From Trebouxia sp. TZW2008 (lineage: Eukaryota; Chlorophyta; Trebouxiophyceae; Trebouxiales; Trebouxiaceae): a stretch of DNA of 64,000 bases. The translations under genes and the position numbers were made by a program. Within the stretch, counting starts at the first letter, position 1. Each line of letters opens with the position of its first letter. Positions 10,230-21,239 of the stretch are shown in pieces. Under the pieces are notes generated by a model. That model was not told the DNA's origin, ran no database searches, and worked only from the letters and a program-made list of their open reading frames with translations. The stretch lies in contig BDIU01000107.1 in assembly GCA_002118135.1 (NCBI GenBank), positions 1 to 64,000 on the forward strand, in the 5' to 3' direction.

Positions 10230-13200
10230 ATGGCAGAGCTCAGGCAGCGCAAGCCAACAGACGGCAGCCGTGATACCCAGGCTGGCTCTACCGTGCATGG
10301 TCGCAGCAGCAAACCCCGTCGTCGGCCGCGGTCAAGCGCACAAGTCGATGACGCTGTGCTGTTGCTACTTGCACCATTGGTTTTGTTGATTCATGTCGTT
10401 CTGGTAAGGGGGCGCTGTCGATTGCGCTATATTGCTTGATCGGCGACCGAACTGATCAGATCCATTTGCAGGTGACTGTCAGCGTGCAGCGCATCTATGC
10501 CACTCCTCCTATACAAAACGAAGTCGCACCTGCTGATGTGTTTTCAGAGGCGCGCGCCGTGCAGACTGTCAGCCATCTTGCCGGGACCATCGGCCTCCGT
10601 CTAGTAAGCTCCTCCTTTTTCAAAGCCTGTAGTGAAGATGAATCACTCATTGCACAAAAAAGAATTGTAGCGCGAGAACAACACTTGAGCAGGCTGAAGT
10701 GCCGTAGATACGATTGAGAAGCTGGAGGTATTTGCGCAGCGAATTTGCGCTGATAGTGCGCTGTGTCATGCCAGGTGTCCACTCAAGGTGTTGAGGATGC
10801 TCATGCCTATGTCTTGCATCAGGCCCAGCAAATTGCTGCACAGGCAAGCAGAAGAAAGGACCTCACTGCACAGGTAACACGCTCTATAATGCCACCTTAA
10901 TGAAGGCTATGTATCAAGCCACATGGCTCTCCGCAGCATGCATAACATCCTGCAATCATGGCAAGATCTGAAAGTTTTTCACTCAACAGCAGAAAATGCC
11001 TGAGGCAGCAACCACCTGCATTTTCACACACATTGTAACAGGCTGCATGCTGATCTTCAGGTTCAAGAACAGAGGGTTTCTGGAGGCGTGAATTTGCACT
11101 ACTTCCATGCTCCAATGGGCAGTCTGTACCAAGGCTTGGGTAATGTCATGCTCAGGCTTGACCCAAAAGGCCACCGCTCAGAAGGCAACACCACCCTTCT
11201 ACTCAACGCTCATTACGACAGCGCAATTGGGTCACCAGGTATGTTCACTCTCTCTATGAGCAACAAGCAACAGTTGATGACATACTTTCTCTATGAGCAT
11301 TAAGTTGCAACATTGAGTGCACCCATCGGCAGTCTGTACATAAGGTTTGGGTAGCGTCATGCTCAGGATAGAGCCTACCGGCCACCGCTCAGCAGGCAAC
11401 ACCACCCTTCTGCTGAATGCCCATTATCACAGCGCAATCAAGTCACCAGGTACATGCACTGAATCTATTAGCAACAAGTTGCCACAATGCTCCCTCTACA
11501 ATGAGTAAGTTGCAGCAGTGATTGCACTTGCGGGCAGTCTGTGTCAAGGCTTGGGCATCATGCTCGGGATTGAGACAAAAGGCCGCTCAGCAGGCAACAC
11601 CACCCTTTTGCTGAATGCCCATCATGACAGCGCAAGTGGGTCACCAGGTATGTTCCCTCACTCCATGAGTATCGAAGTTGCAATGTCAAATGCTGTTTTG
11701 GGCAGTCTTGACCAGGGGTCAGGAAGTGTCATGCTCAGATTTGAACCAACAGGCCACCGCTCAGCGGCCAACACCACCCTTTTGCTGAATGCCCATTACA
11801 ACAGCGCAATTGGGTCATCAGGTAGGGTTGATAGTCTCTGGGATTGACAACTTGCAACAGTGAGTGCATGGGCAGCATTTCATCTATGACTTATGCTTGA
11901 TCCAAAAGATTGTAGGGTGCTTTCTTTTGCAGGGGCTGCTGACTGCGCCGCCTGTGTGGCTGTTCTTCTGGAGCTGGCCAGAGTCCTGGTTTCAGACCCT
12001 AGCATTCAGCTTCCCGGCCCCATCCTCTTCCTCTTCAACGGCGGCGAGGAAACCCTAATGCAAGCAGCACATGGATTTGTCCACAGCGGGCATGAATGGG
12101 TGAAGGACATCGGGGCTTTCGTTAACCTAGAGGCAACAGGGTCTGGCGGCCCAGATACCCTATTTCAGCATACAGCAGATTGGACTGTCAAAACCTATGC
12201 TGCGGCAGCCAAATACCCTAGGGGCTCTGTCTTCCTGATGGTTTGTCTCCTTCTATGACACTGTTTTTCTCTGCTGGCATACTTCTTCAGTGCTGACTGT
12301 ACATCAAACAGAAAGGAAAGCAAGCATGCTCACACACCTCTTCAATGCTAACCGTGAGTCAAGTAGTAAGCAAAACAAAACTCATGCTGCGGCAGCCAAA
12401 TATCCTAGAAGCTCTGTCTTTCCCAAGATTTGTCTCCATTTCTGACATTGACTTCTACCCTTGCATACTTGATTTCCAATGCTGACTGTACATCATTCAG
12501 TTAGCAAAACAAAAAGTATGCTGCGGTGGCCAGGTATCCCAGAGGCTCTGTCTTCCTGATGGTTCGATTCCCTCTGCTACACTGTCTTGAATGCTTGCAC
12601 TTTTCTTCAGTGCTGACTGTACATCAATCTGTGAGCAGAACAAAAACACATGCTGCTGTGGATGTATACCCAATAGGCTCTGTTTTCCTTGATAGATGGT
12701 CTCACTTGTTAGTACTGTCTCGAACGCTTGCACAGTTCTGCTTCTCTATTTATTATGCTTTCTGGGCACATATTTCTTCCTTCTGACTTACATACGTACA
12801 CTCCCTTTTGTCTGCTTACCTGCTTCTTCAATGCTGTCTGTTCATCAGGTAGTAGGCCAAGGAAGGAAACCAACACCTAGCAATGCTTAGCAAACATAGC
12901 AGTGCTTGGCCTTGCACCACCTACTAGACCAAGCCAGGGTGCTTATGCCTAGCAGCACAATGCCAAGCACTGCACCAATTGGATGGGCAGGTGCAGAATG
13001 CTGCAACGAGATCCTGTGTCTCAAAAACTTGCTTGCCATCAAATTCATGCAGCGATCGATGCCCAGCTGTTTAGAGAAGGACGCATGTTTGCAGGATGTG
13101 TTTGAGGCTGGGTTCATTCCTTCAGACACAGATTACCGCATGTTTTCAAAGGCAAATGGGCAGCTGGGCAGATGGCCTGGTCTAGACATTGCCCACATTT

Positions 13201-16200
13201 TGGACAGCGCCTCCTACCATACCATGCAAGACACTGTTGGGCGCGTCCGTCCAGGCATTTTGCAGGTAAATTCTGCTTTGCCTTATCAGGCACTTGTATG
13301 AAGAAGAGCATGATCTCTAGGCCACTGGGCAGGTGGGTAGATGGCCACATGGTCTGAGCATTGCTTTTATTATGGACAACACCTCCTATCAGACCATGGA
13401 AGACACTGTTGACCGTATTCGCCTGGGCATTCTGCAGGTCAGCTTTGCTGTATCTAAGGGAGTGCTAGTACTTGTCCAAACTTCACACAGCCACAAACAT
13501 ACAATGCGCTAGCATTTTCTTGCCATCACACCATGCAGCGCGCTGTTGGGCATCCGCCCAGGCATTCTGCAGGTCTGCTTCGCTTCACCAAAACAAAGAA
13601 TGCGGAACGGTGCAAGCCGAAGAGAATATAGGCAATGTAGAGCATGACAGTGCATGCCTGCTTCCACCCCAGGCAGTGCTTTGAAGCATTTGCTTAGCCT
13701 CTCTGCATGTCAGTTCTGGTTTTGCCAAAATAACAGTTGTTGTTCTGTACGTAGTCAGTGCTGCAAGCTAAGCACTATAGAGCACTATACAGTGCGTTTG
13801 GACCACACTATGCAAGGCGCCAGGGAATGCAACTGTCTTGCTGACCCGCGCGTCAGCCTCACTTGCATCAAAAGGGTTTCAACACCAATGTACAATATTG
13901 AGATGGCTGGATCGGCTGCGTCCACGGAGAAAACACACTGGCAGTCATGCTGGCAATGAGTCAGCAGCTGACTAATAGCACCCTTCCCACACTGCACCTT
14001 AAGGCTATAAATGTTGGAAGTACGCTGCTTGAAGAAAATGCTATTCTGTGTGCAGTCTATGGGAGAGAACACACTGGCAGTCATGCTGGCGATGACTCAG
14101 CAGCTGACTAACGGCAGCTCTCTCAGGTTCTCGCCGTCCAGAGCCAAGAGTGTGTTCTTTGATGTTGGCGGCCTGTTCATGGTGAGTCACTACAGGACTC
14201 AGATCACACCTGGCATCATGTCAGACAGCACCCTGCATCATGACTGAAAAGACACAAGCATCATGATTGAAAGCAATGTCATCGCCATTTGTCATGCTTT
14301 CGTAGACAAGTCTCATGACTGTGCTTCACTCAGAGCCAGCCATGCTCATGCTGCTCAAACATGCTCACAGCCTTTTGCCTGCACCCAGACTTGGCTTTCT
14401 ACCGTTCAAAAAGGTCTATCAGTGGTGTAGGTGATTTATCCAAGGAGTATCGCAAGCGTGCTGCGCTCAGCGCCAGCCATGCTCCTGCTGCTGATCTTGT
14501 TTCCCAGGCAACAGCTTACAGCAATCATTGTATGGCTGATAGTCACAGCGCAGGTGACTTATCCAATGAGGATTGCAAGCCTGTGATATCCAAGGCAATC
14601 TATGCGCATGCTGATTGACAAGGACCACAGCCTTTCCGTTGTGTCTAGAGGTGGCTTTCTATCTTTGTAAGAGTTGTGCTTGTGATGCAGGTGACTTATC
14701 CAATGAGCCTTGCAAGCATATTACATTCAGTACCAGCCATGCTCATGCTGCTCATCTTGATTGCCAAGGCAAAAGGAACAGCTAACCTCCTAGACAGGTT
14801 GCAGCCAGTCATCACACAAGCCAACTTGTCCGTGGTCAGCTTCCTGTGCGCAGTGGCAATTCCCGCTGCTTTGGGAGCTCTGAGATCTGCATTGTCAGGT
14901 CAGTAAAGTTGCCTATCATACAGCACTTGATTTGCTCATGCTGCTGATTTTGGCCGCTAAGGCCAAAAGAACAGCTAAGCCCCTGGACAGGCTGCAGCCA
15001 AACATAGCACAAGCCAAATTGTCCGTGGCAAATTTCCCTTGTGCAGTGGCAATCCCCGTGCAAAGCAGTGGCTGCTTTGGGAGCTCCAAGATCTGCTTCA
15101 TCAGGTCTTTCAGCACTATGTTTGCTCAATTGCTCGTTTTGATTGCCAACGCAAAGGGAACAGCAAACCTCCTAGACAGGCTGCAGCCAATCATAACACA
15201 AGCCAACTTGTCTGTGGTCAGCTTCCTGTGCGCAGTGGCAATTCCTGCTGCTTTGGGAGCTCTGAGATCTGCATTGTCAGGTCAGTAAAGTTGCCGATCA
15301 TACAGCACTTGATGTGCTCATGCTGCTGATTTTGGCCGCTAAGGCCAAAAGAACAGCTAAGCCCCTGGACAGGCTGCAGCCAAACATAGCACAAGCCAAA
15401 TTGTCCGTGGCAAGTTTCCCTTGTGCAGTGGCAATCCCCGTGCAAAGCAGTGGCTGCTTTGGGAGCTCTAAGATCTGCTCAATCAGGTCAGGCAGTAAGA
15501 GTATATAGCTTTCAGCACTAGGTTTGCTCAATTGCTCGTCTGAATTGCCAATGCAAAGGGAACAGCAAACCCCCTAGACAGGATACAGCCAATCGTAAGT
15601 CAAGCCGACTTGTCTGCGGCAAGTTTCTTTTGGTGCGGTAGCAACCCCAGCTGCTTTGGGAGCTTTGAGTTCTGCACTGTCAGGTCAGCCAAGCAAAATT
15701 CCACGACAAAGATGACAGCAATGGCAGTGCAAACAATGATCATAACCACAACTGCATCAAAAACCTTGAAGTATTAACAGTAATTACACCATCATGATGA
15801 CTTCAATCAGAATGGTAATTATGTTGGGTCTAGCAATGAGTTGATCTCCTGTTACATATTTCAAATGCCAGGGAGAGCAAGGCACAGCTTTCAGTTCACC
15901 AGACTGGCTTGTTTTGGGTGTCATGCCAATTGTTGCATTTCACGTCTGTCCAGCATTGCACATACAGGCAAGCTGTTCCATTACTCATTCAGTAGTCTGT
16001 TCATCCAATCAATCTTGTCCTGGCCATGCAGGTAACCCCATGCCCTACTACAGCTCCCCTCCTCTGCAGTACAGCATCTACCTCCCTCTGGCCCTTGCCT
16101 CAGCCGCCCTGCCCTACTTTGTCTTTTCACATTTGCCCTCCCCAGGGCAGGACCCCAAACTGCCCTCACAAAGGCTGCACCGAACAGCCCTACTCAAGAA

Positions 16201-18980
16201 CGTCCTGCTTGGAAACGCCCTGGTCATGTCAGCTGTGGCAGGGGTGTGTGTGGCGGTGGGAATGGGAAGCGGATATTTGTTTGCTGCCTGGGCGTTATGT
16301 GGAATCCTTGCAGCTGGCTTCGTTCATTTGGTGAGTCTTCTTCTATATTTTTCTTTTGCAGGGCATATCGTCTTCTGGTACTTTGAATGGTAAAGAAAGT
16401 CTGAATGCTAGAAGGCTTCAAAGAACACACTTTTTTGCGTCACCAACAGACTCCTTGCAGCCAGCTTTATTGATCTGATGAGCCCTCTAATCTCTCTGAA
16501 AGTAGTCTCCAAAATGCCGTAATTGCTGACTTGAATTGTCTGAAGGTGCCAAAAGTGGTTGGTGCGTAAGCATGTGTTTAGTCCTTGCAGCTGGCTGTGT
16601 TCACTTAACGATCTGTTTGATCCTAATCTATGGCCTCCAAGACGCGGCGCGTGCTGCCTGAAATTTTCTGCTTGGGCGACATGTAAAGGTGCAGCAGCTG
16701 ACTTTGTTGATTTGAGGAGGCCTGGCATGCCTGAAGTACATCATATATGCTGCTGAGCTGCACATGTTTTTTCCTGCATGTCTTCAAGCTTTGAACTCAT
16801 CGCAATGCTGGTGTTGTCCAACATTACTAAGCATCTGATGCCCTAGGATATGGTACTCCTCTTGTGCAGCAGACTGCCATTAGGCACAGCTGGTTTATGC
16901 ATCTGTTTCTAAAAAGCTCCAACAGCATCTTTCAAGGAAAGCAATGTCCAAGAAGAAGATTGTACACAGGTGCACCATTGACGATTGCATTCATGAGTCA
17001 AGTTTCAGTGCCATTCCTGCTCCCGCCATTGCCTGAAATTCACCAGAGTTTGGCCTTAAGCCAGATATGCTTGTTCTACCTAATACAGCTTGTGCTGGTG
17101 GGCTGCCAATGTAGTTGAATGGAGCAATTCATTGAGTGCAGGTGCATCAGCCTGTGGCTGCCTTGTTTGGCAGCTTGGTTCTGGCCCTTCCAGCACAGGC
17201 CCTGTCCCTCCCCCTCTCCCTGCTGCTGCTGTTCCACTGTCACAAGACATCTGTGCTTTGCAACATCACAAACAACAGCTGACAACAGCTCTTTGAGTGC
17301 AGGTGTATCAGCCTGTGGTTGCCTTGTTTGGCAGCTTGATTCTGGCCCTTCCCGCACAAGCCCTGTCCCTGCCCCTGTCCCTACTGCTGCTGTTCCATTG
17401 TGTGGGCAAAGCCAACCTAGCAGGAGCTGCTCCTGTTGCACAAACGTTGGTGAGCACCCATGTCTTGTATGCCTTGATGCACTTGCAAAGACGCTGGGGA
17501 GCAGTGTTGTCTTGTCTTGTAGCTACTTCAGCCGCCTGACTGCTGGTAAGGACTTGTCTCTGCCTCTTCTCCTTGCTGCTGCTGTTCTCCTGTGTGGGCA
17601 AAGCCAACCTAGCAGGAGCTGCTCCTGTTTCCCAAGCTCTATTCAGTTGCACTTCCTTGTGTCTGGCTTGCAATGTGTGAGTGGGCTCCACCTCACTGGA
17701 TTTCTTCAGACCCCCATCAGACACCCATGCTCTTGTCTGCTTGAACAGGTGCCAACTACTGAGAAATGCTAGTCTGTCGTCTGTGATACGCCCTGCTGCT
17801 GTTGTTCCACTGAGTCAGCAAAGCCAACCTGGCAGGAGCTGCTCCTGTGGCACAAACGCTGGTGAGCTTTATCCCCTTGCCCCTGTCTGCTTTTAGAGAT
17901 GCTATAAGGGTTAATCCCATTGCACCAGTTATCAGAGGCCTCAAACATTGGTGGGATATATTGCCGTAGCTTCTACTTATCCGGCTGCTGCTGTTCACTG
18001 TAACGCCAAAGCCAACTGACAGGAGCTGCTCCTGTAGCACAAACAATGGTGAGCACTAGTCCATTGCCTTTGATTGTACAAGTCTGAAGAGTGCTGGTGA
18101 ACATCAATGTATATATTGTTGCTGTTGTTCCACTGAGTCGGCAAAGCCAACCTGGCAGGAGCCGCTCCTGTTGCACAAACACTGGTGGGCTTCAATCCCT
18201 GGTCTTTTGCTCCTCCTGTGATCGTGCACTTTGATTTTGGCGGCATTCTTCGCCAGGTGACTCAAGTCAGTGATGAGCACTATTTGCTTGTCTTCTATTT
18301 TTTTCTGCTGCTGCTGTTTCATTGCGTGGGCAAAGCCAACCTGGCAGGAGCTGGTAAACACTGGTAAGCTTTCTTCTGTTGTGTTGTTGTTGGTGCTTTG
18401 TCACCTGCACGCCTCACGAGCTCTACACTCTTATTTTCTGGTGGACCTTGGATGCAGTTGCTGGTAAGCTGCACTCCTCTGTCTTTGTTTGTCCTGGTCA
18501 TACAGATCACGAGTGAGCTGCCTGCTGCTGCTGTTTCACTGTGTAGGCAAAGCCAACCTGGCAGGAGCTGCTCCTGTGGCACAAACACTGGCAAGCTTTC
18601 CTCTGTTGTGTTGTTGTTGGTGCATGTTACCTGCACGCCTCACAAATTCTACACTCTTGTCACACGGTGCATCAAGTGTGCAAATGCTGGTCAGCAGTCT
18701 CTGCTTGGCATATGCGTGCTGCAGTTGCCCAGACGATGGACACCGCTACAGCTTGTCTTTCAGTGCCTCAACTACACAAAGGTTGATGAGCTTCGTCCCC
18801 TTGCCTTTGTTTGTCAATCATCACCTTGCAGATCTGGGGCTCAAGTAGCTGCTTGCCGCAGTTCAGCTTCTGGGCGTTCTTCCCAGGGCTATACCCAGGT
18901 GGTCCCTCTATGTTGTGTCATCGAGCCTGGTGCACACCTCACAATCAATCAACCAACCAACCAACCAACCAACCAACCAA

Positions 18981-19023
<43 letters not shown>

Positions 19024-21154
19024 ACCAACCAATCAATCAATCAACAGGTCAACAGACAATGTCAACAACAAATCAATACAAAACAGACAACTCAACTAAA
19101 ACAGACATGCACTCAATTGTCTTGGCATTCGTCAACAAAGTACCTAGATAGCTAGGGACATGATGGACAGGTGCTAGTGCTGCAACGCTACTAACACATC
19201 ACAACACCTTCATTCACGGCCTCACCGCTGAAAGCCATGTGAATGACAGCAGCTGCTGACAATCTGCAGCCTTGCAGGTGCTAGATGCTGTATCTGGAGC
19301 CCTCATAGGATCATTGACCTGGTGCAACTTAGGCCTTGTCACCCCTATCTCACAATGCCATCACTGAAGCCATTGCCGGCAGCTGTTGTCATATAGGTGT
19401 TGCAGCTGCTGTTGTTCACGTGTTGCAGCTGCTGACAATCACTGATACTGCAGGTGTTAGATGCTGTGTCTGGAGCGCTGATAGGAGCATTCACCTGGTG
19501 GAACTTAGGCTTTGTCACCCCTGTTCTGGTGTACACCTACAAGCGTCACATACCCGTAAGCTTCACCCGTAGTGAAATCATTTGTCACATATGCCAGCAC
19601 AAGTGTTTGCGTCAATCTCAGACCTGTGGTCTGGCTAGCTTGTTTTTGGCCACAGCAACTTTTGCATGCGCAAAGCAGTGCGCCGAGGATTCTCAATTGG
19701 TGTGACACAGTTGAAATGCAAGGCAGCTTGTTCCCTGTCTCAGCTGGTCATCCTTGCAACCAACTTCAAAGGGCCTTGCACAGCAGGCTTTGTCATTTAC
19801 CATCTAACTGATCCTGCTGTCACTGTTGTGCTCATTCTTGGACACTTGCAAGTTGTGTTTGTAGCCTTTTACCCACTTGGTTGGCTTATTGCTTCATGCA
19901 TTCCGCATTCCCATTCTTGAAACTTTTGCCGCGTCCCCCTCAATTTCCCTCCCCTTAGCTACCACGGGATGCTGTGCAAACGAGTTGATGTTGGAAACAT
20001 GCAGCTTGCTTTATGGGCCTTCGCCCTGTTTACCCTTCCAAGAGTCCTGTCTCCGTTCCCCTTCCCCCCCTTCCTGATGCCATTGGCTTCGTCTACAACA
20101 AACTTACTCAGAAGTGACTGACTGGTGATTACCTGCAGGGTGTGTTGGGTGCTCTTTCCCTGTTTGCCCTCATACATCTCTCACAGCATGTTATGTCCCT
20201 CAAGACTGTGCACCTTTGCCCTCCCCCTCACCTTCTTCATTCCTCAAAACATTTACCTTCTCTCCTGTGTTCAAAACAGAGTAACCCTGTCCAACATGAA
20301 TGACCCAAAAGACGGTTTTTGCACAATTGCAGGGTATTTTAGAGGCTTGCTTGTGTTTATCGCCTCCGTCACAGCATCTTGCAATCCCACAGCTTACAGT
20401 AATATGATACCTGTCCCCCTCCTCTTCCTCCCTTTGTTTCTTGTCTCAACTCAACAGTGCCTGAAGGTTGCCAGTGTGTTACTGCAGGGTTTGTTGGGAG
20501 CTCTTTCTCTGTTTGCTTTCATCACATCTTTGGTAGCGTCTTGTGCCCCCACGGCCTACAGTGAGCTCATCCCTAAGCGAGTGGTTCTGCAGCATCTGAA
20601 TCAACATGATGCTGAGGGCAACATACTGTCCACCAGGTGACACACATCACGGCAAATGTACATGATCCACCCAAGTGTCTAGTGCCACTGGTAGAATTTT
20701 TGCCATTCTATAAGGCCATTGAGCAGAACATGCATCTTTATAAGACAGGTTCCTTTCATCATCTGAGTCTGCACAGGGTTTTTGGTCTTCCTGCCAAGAA
20801 TCCTGTCTCTCTCTTTCATAGAGAGGAGCCTTCTTTCGAGCGTAGGAGAAAAAAAAAGAACTGTGGGCGCGGAAGGACTTGAACCTTTGACTTTACGCTT
20901 ATCGTTGTGATTGATGGTGTTCTACAACATTTTGTCTACCAGGTGACACGCTGCAAGCAGCAGCACATGCATGCTGTGAGCGTGCAGTGTTTCATAGCCT
21001 CAATCATGATGCAGCTTGTGAAGAATGCAACAGAAGCAGAGCTGTCGAAGTTGTCAAGAGCAGGTTTTCTGCATGTATGCTTTCAATCTGTCAGAACTTC
21101 TGCATCGCAACCAAACAACAGCCTGTCTGCATATACTGCCATTCAAGACTTTGT

Positions 21155-21239
<85 letters not shown>

